This document shows positions 26,788-36,099 of a stretch of DNA of 64,000 bases, piece by piece; positions within the stretch are counted from its first letter, which is position 1, and each line of letters starts with the position of its first letter. Below the pieces are notes generated by a model. That model had not been told where the DNA came from and searched no databases. It saw nothing but the letters and a program-made list of their open reading frames with translations. Source of the stretch: Lichenicoccus sp965213775 (GTDB lineage Bacteria; Pseudomonadota; Alphaproteobacteria; Acetobacterales; Acetobacteraceae); the NCBI GenBank assembly GCA_965213775.1, contig CBDCAC010000005.1, positions 62,001 through 126,000 on the forward strand. Direction: 5' to 3'. A program made the translations under genes and the position numbers.

Positions 26788-29079
26788 CTAGCCGTTCACC
26801 GGGAAGGTGCCGATCGTCTTGAAGGTGATGCTGAACAGGATCGACGTGTCGCCGCTGTCGCCGTTGATGGTGGTGTAGCGGCGCACGAACGAGACGTCGA
26901 AGATGAAGCAGTCGTTCTCGTAGGCGCCGTTGGCGCCGATGGCGACGAAGCGGTTGGTGGCGAGGTCGCGGCGGGCGAAGGTGGACAGGCGATACTGCCG
27001 GAAATGGCTGGAGATCCCGAGCGTCGCCTCGTTCATCGGCTGGAAGTAGGCGAGATCCGGCGTGCCGGTGTGGATGTTGGTGTCGTAATAGTAGTAGATG
27101 TCGCGTGAGTTGTAGACGTAGCCGCCGCTGACCCGAAGCAGGTCGGTGCCGGCGGTGACCAGCCCGTCGGCGAAGCGGGCCTGCCCGGTCTCGTGGTCGA
27201 ACCGGCCGCGCGCGGTGAAGTCGAGCCAGTCCGCCGGCACGAAGCTGGCCCGCCCGACGATGTCCGAGGCGTGGGTCAGCAGACCGCTGTTGGGGATCTG
27301 GTTCTCGTCGACATGCTCCTGGTAGGATTGGCCGACCAGCGCGTCGATCTGCCGCGTGCCCCAGCTCCAGTTGCCGTGCAGGCCGACATTGGCGCGCAGG
27401 CCGCCATCGAGCCGGTCGATGCCCTCGTGTCGGTTGATCTGGAACAGGGTGGTGTCGGTGAACTCGTAATCCAGGCTGTCCTCGTTGGGGATGTTGTCGC
27501 GCGCGCTGTTGCCCGAGTTGGGGGCTGCGATCAGCTGCACGATCGGCTCGACGATCTGGCTGGCGTCCCCCTTCAGCGTGCGCAGGAACGGCCAGTTCAG
27601 CTTCAGCGCGGCACTCGGCAGCGCCTGGGCGGTGCTGGCGGCGTTCACGCCCGCGTAGTTCGGCGCGAGGTCGAGCTTGTGCGCGTTGTAGGCTGCGGAA
27701 TCGAGATGCAGCGTGAGGTTCCACGCCTGCCCGAGCGGGCCGCGGAACGGCCGGTCGTAGTTCAGGCTCAGGTTGGCGCGCTCGTCGGAGGTGCCGTCCG
27801 GGCGGTAGACGTTGAAGTCGTTGGTGTCGACGCTGAGCCGGCCGCCGAGCGCATCGGGCTCGCCGAAGAAGTGGTACTGGTAGCGCGGCAGCACGTAGGG
27901 CAGCTGGCTCTGGTTGATGACGCCGCGGTTCAGGCCCTGGAAGACGATCGCGTCCAGCCGCGAGTAGGCGCCGATGCCGAAGCCCTCGACGAAGGCGTTG
28001 CTGGTCAGCACGTCGTTGCCGTAGCCGCTGATGCGGTAGTCGCGCATGTAGTCCGACGAGGTCGCGACGTTGACGCTGGTGCCGTAGTGCCAGTGGTCGT
28101 TCCAGACGAAGTCGGCGTTGGCGAACAGGTAGCCGGACAGGCCCAGCGTGCCGTGGTCGGTGGTGTCGCCGGCGACCTCGTAGGGCGTGCGGGTGTCGTA
28201 GGCGAGCGCGCCGGTGAGGTTGAAGCGGCCCTCGTTGAGACGGTCGCGATACTGCGCGGTGAGCTGCGGACCGGTGTCCGAGGCGATCAGCGGCACGAAG
28301 GTCGCGTCCGAGGCGTCGTTGATCACCAGGTAGTACGGCAGCGTGACGTAGGTGCCGAGATTCTTGTCGTGCGGCGAGATGTTGGCCAGCAGGAAGCCGC
28401 TCTGCCGCTTCACCGAGGGATCGGGCACCGAGAAATAGGGCAGGTAGCCGACGGGGATGCCGAACATGTCGAGGTAGCTGTCCTCGTACTCGATGCGCTT
28501 GTGCTCCAGGTCCTGGGTCGCCGAGGCCGAACGCAGCTGCCAGAACGGTGCCCGCTCGGGGTGCGCCGCGCACAGCTTGCAGGCGGTGTACACCGCACGC
28601 GACATCTGGTTGATCTTGCCGTCGGTGCGGCGCGCGCCGTTGGCCGCGAGCTTGGCGTTCATCGCCAGCAGGGCGCGCATGTCGTCCATCACCGCCTGGC
28701 GCATGCCCTGGGTCAGCTCGGCGTACTGCGCGAACAGCACCTGGCCGTCCGGCTCGACCAGCACGACGTGGCCGGTGGCGGCGGCGACCCCGGTGGTGCG
28801 GTCGTAGGTGACCTTGTCGGCGCGCAGGATGTGGTCGTTCTGCCAGATCTCGACGTGGCCGGTCCAGGTGACCAGGGCGCGCTTGCTGTCGTAGGAGACG
28901 CTGTCGGCCTGGAAGGTGACCGGCTCGTCGCGCGACAGCGGCGCGCCCTTGTTCGACACGCCGGGCAGCGTCACCTGCGCCGCTGCGGGCAGGGCGTACA
29001 GCACGCCGGCCAGTGCGGCGCCCAGCGCCGGGCCGCGGGAGGCGAGGGAGGAGGCTCGGAACAGGCGAGGGCCGCGCAT
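26788..29079 (-). CDS. lptD: LPS-assembly outer membrane protein LptD
   Basis: LptD is the outer-membrane barrel that, with LptE, inserts lipopolysaccharide into the outer leaflet. The 763-residue protein has a signal peptide (LGAALAGVLYALPAAAQ), an N-terminal OstA/LptA-like jellyroll (VTFQADSVSYDSKRALVTWT, GHVVLVEPDGQVLFAQ), and the LptD barrel with YEDSYLDMFGIPVGYLPYFS and many alternating Tyr/Asp beta strands, ending in an aromatic-poor strand. One Cys pair (CKLC) lies near residue 175; the usual LptD disulfide arrangement is otherwise not obvious. The ATG overlaps the lptG stop (TGATG). The lptF-lptG-lptD-surA order fits one envelope-assembly operon. Confidence 0.96.
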   Translation of the reverse strand: MRGPRLFRASSLASRGPALGAALAGVLYALPAAAQVTLPGVSNKGAPLSRDEPVTFQADSVSYDSKRALVTWTGHVEIWQNDHILRADKVTYDRTTGVAAATGHVVLVEPDGQVLFAQYAELTQGMRQAVMDDMRALLAMNAKLAANGARRTDGKINQMSRAVYTACKLCAAHPERAPFWQLRSASATQDLEHKRIEYEDSYLDMFGIPVGYLPYFSVPDPSVKRQSGFLLANISPHDKNLGTYVTLPYYLVINDASDATFVPLIASDTGPQLTAQYRDRLNEGRFNLTGALAYDTRTPYEVAGDTTDHGTLGLSGYLFANADFVWNDHWHYGTSVNVATSSDYMRDYRISGYGNDVLTSNAFVEGFGIGAYSRLDAIVFQGLNRGVINQSQLPYVLPRYQYHFFGEPDALGGRLSVDTNDFNVYRPDGTSDERANLSLNYDRPFRGPLGQAWNLTLHLDSAAYNAHKLDLAPNYAGVNAASTAQALPSAALKLNWPFLRTLKGDASQIVEPIVQLIAAPNSGNSARDNIPNEDSLDYEFTDTTLFQINRHEGIDRLDGGLRANVGLHGNWSWGTRQIDALVGQSYQEHVDENQIPNSGLLTHASDIVGRASFVPADWLDFTARGRFDHETGQARFADGLVTAGTDLLRVSGGYVYNSRDIYYYYDTNIHTGTPDLAYFQPMNEATLGISSHFRQYRLSTFARRDLATNRFVAIGANGAYENDCFIFDVSFVRRYTTINGDSGDTSILFSITFKTIGTFPVNG

Positions 29080-30194
29080 CAGCCATCCTCCAGGTGAAGC
29101 AGCAGCGTGATGGCGAGCAGCAGCCCGGCCCCGGTCGGAGCCCAGGCCGCCATCACCGGAGGGAGCGCGCCGGACTGCCCGAACTGCTCGGCGATCTTGG
29201 AGACGGTGAACAGCGAGAAGCCGGCGAGCACGCCGCTGCCGATCATGCGCGCGACCCCGCCGCGACGCGCCGGACGCATCGAGAAGCCGGCCGACACCAG
29301 CGCCATGGTGCCGGCGAGCAGCGGCAGCGCCAGCAGCGTCTGGAAGTGCAGCTGGTGGCGGATCGCCGAGAAGCCCGAGCGCTCCAGCAGCCGGATGAAG
29401 CCGGGCAGCGTCCAGACCGAGAGCGTGTCGGGCGAGGCGAAGCTCTCCTGGACGCGGTGCACGGTGAGGTCGGTGGGCAGGCTCATGTCGCCGACCGACA
29501 CCGGCAGATGGTCCGGCCTGACGGTGTGCGCGTCGCGCAGCCGCCACTGCCTGCGGCCGAGCCGGGCCGACGGCGCCTCGATGCGCAGCAGCAGGTGATC
29601 CGAGCCGTCGAGGCGGAACACGCTCACCCCGGTGAGGTCGAGGGTGTCGTGGCGCATCCGCACCTGCCGCGCGTGCAGCATCGTGACCCCGTCCGGCACC
29701 AGCTGGTGATCCGCCTGGCGCAGCCAGAGCTGGCCGCCCGCGAGATCGAGCGAGCCGCCGCTGCCGCTGCGCAGGTAGACGTTGTCGAGCGCTTCCGCCT
29801 GGGCGTACATCACCGAGGAGAGCGGGCTCAGCACCGTGGTCGCGAGGCCGCCGATCAGCAGCGCGCAGGCGAGCGGGGCGGCGAGGAACTGCCAGGCCGA
29901 GATCCCGGCGGCGCGCGCGACGATCAGCTCCGAGGAGCGGGTCAGCCGCCAGAAGCAGACGATGCCGCCCAGCAGCACCGCGAACGGCAGGATCTCGATG
30001 CACGCGTACGGCAGTCGCAGGGCGGCGATCTGCAGCGCCAGCCCGGCGCCGACATCCGGTCGGGTGGCGGCGCGGCGCAGCAGGTCGATGAAGTCGAACA
30101 GCGAGACCAGTCCGGTGAGGGCCGCGATCATCGCCAGCACCGAGAGGCTGAACTGGCGCGCCAGGTAGAGCGAGAGGGTGACGGCGACCGGCAT
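29079..30194 (-). CDS. lptG: LPS export ABC transporter permease LptG
   Basis: LptG is one of two inner-membrane permeases of the LptB2FG transporter that extracts lipopolysaccharide. About 371 residues. An N-terminal membrane block (LYLARQFSLSVLAMIAALTG) is followed by RRAATRPDVGAGLALQIAAL, further helices, a periplasmic beta-jellyroll (about 125-260) and C-terminal membrane helices. This is the YjgP/YjgQ fold. ATG at 30194 is taken; GTG at 30206 would add four residues. It lies 52 bp after lptF and overlaps the lptD start. Confidence 0.94.
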   Translation of the reverse strand: MPVAVTLSLYLARQFSLSVLAMIAALTGLVSLFDFIDLLRRAATRPDVGAGLALQIAALRLPYACIEILPFAVLLGGIVCFWRLTRSSELIVARAAGISAWQFLAAPLACALLIGGLATTVLSPLSSVMYAQAEALDNVYLRSGSGGSLDLAGGQLWLRQADHQLVPDGVTMLHARQVRMRHDTLDLTGVSVFRLDGSDHLLLRIEAPSARLGRRQWRLRDAHTVRPDHLPVSVGDMSLPTDLTVHRVQESFASPDTLSVWTLPGFIRLLERSGFSAIRHQLHFQTLLALPLLAGTMALVSAGFSMRPARRGGVARMIGSGVLAGFSLFTVSKIAEQFGQSGALPPVMAAWAPTGAGLLLAITLLLHLEDG

Positions 30195-30246
30195 CGCGCT
30201 AGCCACGCCCGGGGCGGCGCGGGCGCCGTGTAGCGGCGCGCATCGG

Positions 30247-31398
30247 CTACGCCACCGACGAGGAGTGCCGGGGCCGCACGCGCGCGCCGCGCGGGTCGCG
30301 CTGCTGCCATTGCGGGACGAACAGCATGCCGGCGCAGACCAGGCCGGGCAGGATCGCCTCCAGCCAGATCAGCGGGATCAGCGACGGCCGGCGGGCGGCG
30401 ACGTTCTGGATCACCAGCCCCGCCGCCAGCAGCCCGACCACCAGCAGGATCGCCACCAGCGGCCGGATCGCGCTGCCGTTGCGGCTGAACGCGCCGGTCA
30501 GCACGCAGACCAGCGCCACCATGGCGAAGGAGAACGCGGTCAGCGGCGCGGTGAGCCGTCGATTGGCCTCGACCAGCAGCTTGCCGCGGTCGCGTGCCGC
30601 CACGGTGCGGGGGTCTGGGTCGAGCAGCTCGCCCATCGACATCTCGGCGGAGTCGCGGAAGCGCTGCTCGTCCTTGCTCGACGGGCTCAGGTCGATGCTG
30701 TTGCGCGAGAAGGTCAGCACGTTCAGCCGGCCGGTCGCGCGGTCGATCTCCTCGCGCGAGCCGTTGAACAGCAGCACGTGCGGCGGCCCGTCGGTCGCCA
30801 CCAGCGCGCCGCGCTCGGCGAGGATGGTGGCGCGGACGTTCTTCTGGCGATCATCCTCGACCAGGATGCCGTGCAGCAGTCCGTCCTGGTCGCGCGAGCG
30901 GACATAGACCGTCAGGTTGTCCGACACCGGCGTGAACACGCCCTCCTGCAGCAGGAAGGCGGCCATCTTGTTGCGGATCTCGAACTCGTACTCGCGAAAG
31001 GCGTGATAGCTGATGGGCACGACAGCCAGGTTGAGCACGTAGGACAGCAGCACCGAGATCGCAGCGCAGGCCAGCGCCGGACGGGCCACCGAGGAAGGCG
31101 ACAGGCCGGCCGCGCGCATCACCGTCAGCTCGCGGTCGCCGGACAGGCGCTGGTAGATGAACTGGATGACCACGAAGGTCGTGATGGGCAGGATGACGGC
31201 GACGAAGGACGGGATCAGCAGGCCGGTGAGCTGCAGGAACACGCGCAGCGACAGGCCGCGATCGACCACCATGGCGACGAAGCGCAGGGACTGGGTGAGC
31301 CAGATCAGTGCCGCGAGCCCGGCCGTGGTCGCGAGCAGTGCCGCCAGCAGCTGGCGCAGCACATACCGGTCGAGCCTGGTGACGAACAGCACGGTCAT
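30247..31398 (-). CDS. lptF: LPS export ABC transporter permease LptF
   Basis: LptF pairs with LptG in the LptB2FG lipopolysaccharide exporter. The 383-residue protein has the start RLDRYVLRQLLAALLATTAG, LPITTFVVIQFIYQRLSGDR with ELTVMRAAGLSP (the coupling helix contacted by LptB), a periplasmic jellyroll (about 125-265) and C-terminal helices. The ATG is fixed by a strong AAGGAGG site a few bases upstream. It is the first gene of the lptFGD-surA-rsmA run. lptB is not in the window. It diverges from the cardiolipin synthase-like gene. Confidence 0.95.
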   Translation of the reverse strand: MTVLFVTRLDRYVLRQLLAALLATTAGLAALIWLTQSLRFVAMVVDRGLSLRVFLQLTGLLIPSFVAVILPITTFVVIQFIYQRLSGDRELTVMRAAGLSPSSVARPALACAAISVLLSYVLNLAVVPISYHAFREYEFEIRNKMAAFLLQEGVFTPVSDNLTVYVRSRDQDGLLHGILVEDDRQKNVRATILAERGALVATDGPPHVLLFNGSREEIDRATGRLNVLTFSRNSIDLSPSSKDEQRFRDSAEMSMGELLDPDPRTVAARDRGKLLVEANRRLTAPLTAFSFAMVALVCVLTGAFSRNGSAIRPLVAILLVVGLLAAGLVIQNVAARRPSLIPLIWLEAILPGLVCAGMLFVPQWQQRDPRGARVRPRHSSSVA

Positions 31399-31472
31399 GC
31401 CCCTCCTTACCCTCACGCGGGCCGGGGCAAAAGGGCGGCGGCCGGTGCGGCGGATCCCGCGGCGAGGCGCCG

Positions 31473-32672
31473 TTGTCTGAGCACGCGCTCGAGCGCCATC
31501 TCCGGCTGCACCGCCCGGTCTCCGACTGCGCGCTGACATGCGGCCGGGTCACGCTGCTGCCGAGCGGTGCGGACGCCATCCGCGCGATCCTGGACGCGAT
31601 CGAGGCGGCGTCGGACCATGTCCACCTGGAATACTACACCCTCGACGACATCACCCTCGACGGCCGCTCGCTGTTCGACCTGCTGGAGGCCAAGGCGCGG
31701 GCCGGGATCGAGGTCGCGGTGATCTGGGACGCGGTCGGCTCGGGCGACACGCCGGACGCGCAGTTCGACCGGCTGCGGGCGGCCGGGGTGCGCGTGCTCG
31801 AGTACCACTCGGTGAACCCGCTGCGTCGGTATTTCAACATCAGCGTCAACGACCGCGACCACCGCAAGCTGACCGTGGTCGATGGGGCAGTCGGCATCCT
31901 CGGCGGCGTCAATCTCTCGAAGGTGTACGAGACGCCGGAAAGCGTCGGCCGCGGGCCGGACCCGCAGCACGCGTACTGGATCGACTGCGCGGTGCGCATC
32001 GAGGGAGAGGCGGTCGACGAGATCCAGCGTCTGTTCTTCCACACCTGGCGCGGGCAGGGCGGCGATGCGGCGCCGATGCGCGGCGCCGTGGGACGAGGCA
32101 TTCCGGGGCGGCATGGCGAGGATGGGGAGCTGCTGCGCATCGACGGCAGCGCGCCGCGCGAGAAGCGGCCCCTGTTCAATGCCGCGATCAGTGCGGCGAT
32201 CGCCGGCGCGGAGCGCCACATCGTGCTCGCGACCGGCTACTTCACGCCGACCGCGGCGGAGCAGGGCCTGCTCGCCGATGCCGGCCGCCGCGGCGTCGCG
32301 GTCGACCTGCTGCTCGCCGGCTACAGCGACGTGCCCGCGGCGGTGCACGCGGCGCGCGCGACCTACGGCCGGCTGCTGCGCGCCGGGGTGCGTATCCACG
32401 AGGTGCATCGCGGCATGCTGCACGCCAAGGTCGCCACCATCGACGGCGTGTGGAGCGCCGTCGGCTCGTCGAACTTCGACCGCCGCTCGGTCAACTTCAA
32501 CAACGAGATCGACGCGATCGTGCTCGGCCGGGGCACCGCATCGTCGGTCGAGGCGATGCTGCGCGCGCAGATCGACCGGGCGGTGCATGTCGGTCTGCGC
32601 GACTGGCAGTGCCGTTCGCTGCGCGAGCGCGTGGCGGAGCGGGCGGTGCGGCTGTGGCAGCCGCTGATCTGA
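31473..32672 (+). CDS. Phospholipase D / cardiolipin synthase-like enzyme
   Basis: A 399-residue protein with two HKD motifs of the phospholipase D superfamily: HRKLTVVDGAVGILGG and, in the second half, HAKVATIDGVWSAVGSSNFD. The spacing and the EYYTLDDITLDGRSLFDLLE segment match bacterial cardiolipin synthases (ClsB-like), which join phosphatidyl groups to glycerol lipids at the inner membrane. No N-terminal transmembrane helices are present, as in ClsB. The start appears to be TTG with a GAGG site upstream. Its stop overlaps the next start (TGATG), so the two are coupled. Confidence 0.9.
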   Translation: MSEHALERHLRLHRPVSDCALTCGRVTLLPSGADAIRAILDAIEAASDHVHLEYYTLDDITLDGRSLFDLLEAKARAGIEVAVIWDAVGSGDTPDAQFDRLRAAGVRVLEYHSVNPLRRYFNISVNDRDHRKLTVVDGAVGILGGVNLSKVYETPESVGRGPDPQHAYWIDCAVRIEGEAVDEIQRLFFHTWRGQGGDAAPMRGAVGRGIPGRHGEDGELLRIDGSAPREKRPLFNAAISAAIAGAERHIVLATGYFTPTAAEQGLLADAGRRGVAVDLLLAGYSDVPAAVHAARATYGRLLRAGVRIHEVHRGMLHAKVATIDGVWSAVGSSNFDRRSVNFNNEIDAIVLGRGTASSVEAMLRAQIDRAVHVGLRDWQCRSLRERVAERAVRLWQPLI

Positions 32673-33997
32673 TGGCGGCCGCACCGGCCGCCTCGCCGCG
32701 GGTGCGCCGCCGGCAGCGCGCGGCGCTGCTGCTGCTGGTGCTCAGCGGCGCGCTGAACTACGTCGACCGCGCCACGCTGGCGGTCGCCAACCCGCTGGTG
32801 CGGCACGATCTCGGCATCAGCCTGCGCGGCATGGGGGTGCTGCTCTCGGCCTTCCTGTGGGCCTACGCGGTGTCGCAGCTTCCCGCGGGCGCGCTGGTCG
32901 ACCGGCTCGGCGCGCGGCGCGTGCTGTCGGCCGGCATGGCGATCTGGTCGGTGGCGCAGGTGCTCGGCGGGCTGGTGCTCGGCTACGGCCAGTTCTTCGC
33001 CGCCCGGCTGCTGCTCGGCGCGGGCGAGGCGCCGCAATCGCCGGCGAGCGCGCGCATCGTCCGCGACTGGTTCAACATACGCGGCCGCGGCACCGCGACC
33101 GGCATCTGGAACTGCTCCTCGACGCTCGGCTCGGCGATCGCGGTGCCGCTGGTGACGCTGCTGATGCTGCAGTTCGGCTGGCGCTGGATGTTCGCCTGCA
33201 TGGGCCTCGCCGGCCTGCTGCTGGCGGCGGTGTTCTATGGCCTGCACCGCGATCCGGCCGAGAGCGCGCTGCTGCCGGGCGAGCGTGCCTATCTCGACGA
33301 GGGCGGGGCTGCGGGCGGCCCGGTGACGCTGCGGCAATGGCGGCGGCTGTTCGCGTTCCGCACCAGCTGGGGCATGATCGCCGGCTTCTTCGGCTGCATC
33401 TACGTGCTGTGGATCTACAACGCCTGGCTGCCGGGCTACCTGGAGCACGACCGGCACATGAGCATCGGCCGCACCGGCTGGGTCGCGGCGATCCCGTTCG
33501 GGTTCGGCGTCTTCGGCAGCCTGGCGGGCGGGTGGCTGGTGGACTGGCTGGTGGCGCGCGGCGTCTCGCCGATCGACAGCCGCAAATACCCGATGGCGGC
33601 GGCGCTGCTGGGGACCGCGCTGTTCACCGTGATGGCCGCCGAGGTTCGCGGCAACGGCGTCGCGATCGGCTGCATCTCGATCTCGCTGTTCCTGATCTAC
33701 CTCTCGACCTCCGCCGCCTGGGCGATGGCGCCGGTCGCCGCCCCCGGCAACTGCACCGCGTCGCTGGGGGCGATGCAGAATTTCGGCGGCTATGTCGGCG
33801 GCGCCCTGGCGCCGACGGTGACCGGGGTGATCGTCCAGGCGACCGGTTCGTTCAAGCCGGCCCTGCTGACCGGCGCCGCGATCGCCGCCCTGGCGGCGGT
33901 CGCCTACGCGGCGGTGATCAGGCAGCCGATCCCGCCGGAACGGCCAGACGAGCCCGGACGACAGCGAGAAGGCAGAGCAGGGGGCGTTGCCCCTTGA
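32672..33997 (+). CDS. MFS transporter, anion:cation symporter type
   Basis: A 441-residue protein with 12 predicted membrane helices. The signature NYVDRATLAVANPLVRHDLG, then LPAGALVDRLGARRVL and EAPQSPASARIVRDWF, is typical of the ACS family of the major facilitator superfamily, which imports organic acids such as sugar acids. The substrate cannot be read. The last residues (GRAGGVAP) and the stop codon are encoded by the left end of a family-A repeat, so the natural C-terminus may have been altered. Confidence 0.88.
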   Translation: MAAAPAASPRVRRRQRAALLLLVLSGALNYVDRATLAVANPLVRHDLGISLRGMGVLLSAFLWAYAVSQLPAGALVDRLGARRVLSAGMAIWSVAQVLGGLVLGYGQFFAARLLLGAGEAPQSPASARIVRDWFNIRGRGTATGIWNCSSTLGSAIAVPLVTLLMLQFGWRWMFACMGLAGLLLAAVFYGLHRDPAESALLPGERAYLDEGGAAGGPVTLRQWRRLFAFRTSWGMIAGFFGCIYVLWIYNAWLPGYLEHDRHMSIGRTGWVAAIPFGFGVFGSLAGGWLVDWLVARGVSPIDSRKYPMAAALLGTALFTVMAAEVRGNGVAIGCISISLFLIYLSTSAAWAMAPVAAPGNCTASLGAMQNFGGYVGGALAPTVTGVIVQATGSFKPALLTGAAIAALAAVAYAAVIRQPIPPERPDEPGRQREGRAGGVAP

Positions 33998-34089
33998 CCC
34001 CATCAAAGGCAAGCCTTTGAAATCCTGTCTAACAGATAGGGGCCTGGGGCCGCCGGCCCCAGCGGGTCAAGGGCAGAGCCCTTGGCTTA
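33969..34089. repeat. Intergenic palindromic repeat, family A copy 3
   Basis: A full copy: CAGGGGGCGTTGCCCCTTGA, ATCAAAGGCAAGCCTTTGAA, a variable core (TCCTGTCTAACAGATAGG, itself palindromic), GGGGCCGCCGGCCCC and GGGTCAAGGGCAGAGCCCTT. It overlaps the last codons and stop of the MFS gene and ends 18 bp before the convergent DUF3597 stop. Confidence 0.88.
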
Positions 34090-34106
34090 CTTGTTCACGG
34101 TGAGCG

Positions 34107-34571
34107 CTAGCCCTTCAGGTCGGCCGGCACGACGCCGCCGTTCTGCTCCAGCTTGCGCATCACCGCGCCGTGCAGCCAGACGTTCATCGAGGCGGAGTCC
34201 GAGGTGTCGCCGGAATAGTCCAGCTCGTGCGCGAGTTCGGTGCGCGACTTCAGGCTGCTGTCGAGATCCAGCAGCTTCATCAGGTCGACGATCGAGCTGC
34301 GCCAGTTCAGGCTCTGCGGGTTCTTCGAGGCCAGCGCGGTGAGCACCGCCTCGACGTCGACCGGCGCGGCCGCCGCCGCTCCCGGCGCGGCGCCCACCGG
34401 GGCTGCCGCTACTGGAGCTGCCGCCACCGGGGCCGGCTCGGCCGGTGCGGCGGCCACCGGCGCCGCGGCGTCCGCTGCCGGGGTCACCGGCGCCGGGGCC
34501 GCCGAGGCGGGATCGGCGGCGGCCGCGGGATGGCTGAAGATCTTGGAGAGGATCGAGCCGAAGATGCTCAT
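34107..34571 (-). CDS. DUF3597 domain protein
   Basis: A 154-residue protein. It opens MSIFGSILSKIFSHPAAAAD, continues with an Ala/Pro-rich low-complexity linker (about 20-75), and ends in the DUF3597 domain (VDVEAVLTALASKNPQSLNW, SIVDLMKLLDLDSSLKSR, WLHGAVMRKLEQNGG). The fold resembles a small helical LysM-associated domain; the function is unknown. Its ATG overlaps the upstream glycosyltransferase stop as ATGA. Confidence 0.88.
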   Translation of the reverse strand: MSIFGSILSKIFSHPAAAADPASAAPAPVTPAADAAAPVAAAPAEPAPVAAAPVAAAPVGAAPGAAAAAPVDVEAVLTALASKNPQSLNWRSSIVDLMKLLDLDSSLKSRTELAHELDYSGDTSDSASMNVWLHGAVMRKLEQNGGVVPADLKG

Positions 34572-35989
34572 GGGACGGTTTCCTGTTGTGGGCGCGGCCG
34601 GCGCGTCGCTCGCCTCCGGCCGCGCACGGTGCGCTCGACCAGCATCGCGCCGGCGAGCGAGAACGGCAGCACGAGCAGCAGGTTGTAGCGCGGCTGGTTG
34701 ACCGCCACCACCGCGTTGAACAGCAGCAGCGACCAGGCGGGCAGCGACAGCAGCAGCACCGCGGTCTGCCGGCGACGCAGCGCGCGCAGCACCGTCCAGG
34801 CGCTGACCGGCGCCAGCACCAGGCCCCAGTAGTGATCGACATAGAGGCCGCGCAGGGCGAGCGGAATCGTCGTCAGCAGGTGCGGCAGCGGGTTCGCGAG
34901 GATGTAGTGCCGCACGACGTAGTGCAGGTGGTTCGGCCAGCCGCCGGACGCGGCCAGGCTCTGGCGCAGCAGCGGCCCGGTTCCGATGGCGTAGAAGCTG
35001 TCCGGATGCTCGTCCCAGCCGAAGCGGTCGCAGGCGCCGCGTCCGGCGATCAGCCGGCCCAGCCCGCTGCCGTCGGGCAGCCAGCAGACGAAGCTCAGCC
35101 CGTACTCGCGCGGCGTCATCGCATCGAAGGCGACACGCTGGATCAGCGTGTGCGACGCGTAGCCGAAGCTCAGTGCCGCGCGATGCAGCCGCAGCGCGTT
35201 GCGCAGCACCCAGGGCAGCACGACCAGCCCGGTGCCGAGCGCGCAGGCGGCGCCGGATGCCAGCGGCCGCGCGCGTCGCTGCGACAGCGCCGCCGCCGCA
35301 GCCGCCGCCAGCCCGGCCCAGAGCAGATAGAGCAGCGCCGGCCGGGTCAGCGCGCCGAGGCCGAGTAACACGCCGCAGCCGAACCACCAGGTGCGGCTCG
35401 GTGCGATGCGGCCGCGCTGCCAGGCTTCCAGCGCCAGGGCGCAGGCGGCGGCGGAGAGCAGCAGGCCGAGGGTCTCGGTCATCAGCGTGTTGACGAAGCG
35501 CAGCAGCGACGGCGCCGTCATCAGGGCGAGGCCGAGGCCGACCCAGCCGGCGCGCGCGGTGCCGCAGGCGCGTCCCACCGACGCCCAGAGCAGCCAGTAG
35601 AACCCAGCCAGCATCAGGAACTGGGCGAGGCGCGCGACCGGTGCCGTGCGCGGGCAGCCGGGATCGTGCCCGGCGGTGCGCTCGACGCAGGCCATCGCGC
35701 GGCGCAGTCCAGGATCGAACCAGGACGTGGCGGCGAGGAAGGCCGGGTAGAGCGGGGTGAAGCGCATCCCCGGCGGACGCGGCGGCGCTCCCGGTCGGCC
35801 GGGAGCGCCGCCGGCGTAGGCGAAGCCGTCGGTGAAGCGTCCGTACTGGCGCAGGTCGTAGGCGATGCCGAGATAGAACCGCTGGTCGTAGGCGGAGAGC
35901 GGCGTCACCGGGGCGCTCGGCCACAGCATCGCGAGCACCCCCAGGATCAGCGCCGGTGCCGCGAGGCGGGCGGGGAGGGAGGAGCGCAC
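34568..35989 (-). CDS. Polytopic GT-C-type glycosyltransferase
   Basis: A protein of about 473 residues with 9-11 predicted membrane helices. The first extracytoplasmic loop carries an acidic motif (SAYDQRFYLGIAYDLRQYGR), as in GT-C glycosyltransferases that use polyprenyl-phosphate sugars, for example ArnT and GT39/GT83 members. FVNTLMTETLGLLLSAAACA, GALTRPALLYLLWAG and ALRGLYVDHYWGLVLAPVSA are also typical of this class. The acceptor may be lipid A, a glycan or a protein. The start is taken at GTG 35989; the site is weak and a longer N-terminus is unlikely because the divergent Smr gene begins nearby. Confidence 0.75.
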   Translation of the reverse strand: MRSSLPARLAAPALILGVLAMLWPSAPVTPLSAYDQRFYLGIAYDLRQYGRFTDGFAYAGGAPGRPGAPPRPPGMRFTPLYPAFLAATSWFDPGLRRAMACVERTAGHDPGCPRTAPVARLAQFLMLAGFYWLLWASVGRACGTARAGWVGLGLALMTAPSLLRFVNTLMTETLGLLLSAAACALALEAWQRGRIAPSRTWWFGCGVLLGLGALTRPALLYLLWAGLAAAAAAALSQRRARPLASGAACALGTGLVVLPWVLRNALRLHRAALSFGYASHTLIQRVAFDAMTPREYGLSFVCWLPDGSGLGRLIAGRGACDRFGWDEHPDSFYAIGTGPLLRQSLAASGGWPNHLHYVVRHYILANPLPHLLTTIPLALRGLYVDHYWGLVLAPVSAWTVLRALRRRQTAVLLLSLPAWSLLLFNAVVAVNQPRYNLLLVLPFSLAGAMLVERTVRGRRRATRRPRPQQETVP

Positions 35990-36099
35990 CCGCGTTCTGT
36001 AGGGCCGCCGCCGGCCGCGGTCCAGCGCGCCGCTTTGCGCGCGGCGGAGCGCGTGAGACGATGCCGCGCGCAACCGGTGCGGCGGGAGGAGAGAGCGTG

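Noticed and set aside
27193..29097. 634-codon plus-strand frame opposite lptD
   Set aside because: Val/Gly/Ala-rich shadow of a confident lptD gene.
30178..31536. 452-codon plus-strand frame opposite lptF
   Set aside because: Gln/Arg/His-rich antisense shadow; lptF has clear motifs and a strong ribosome binding site.
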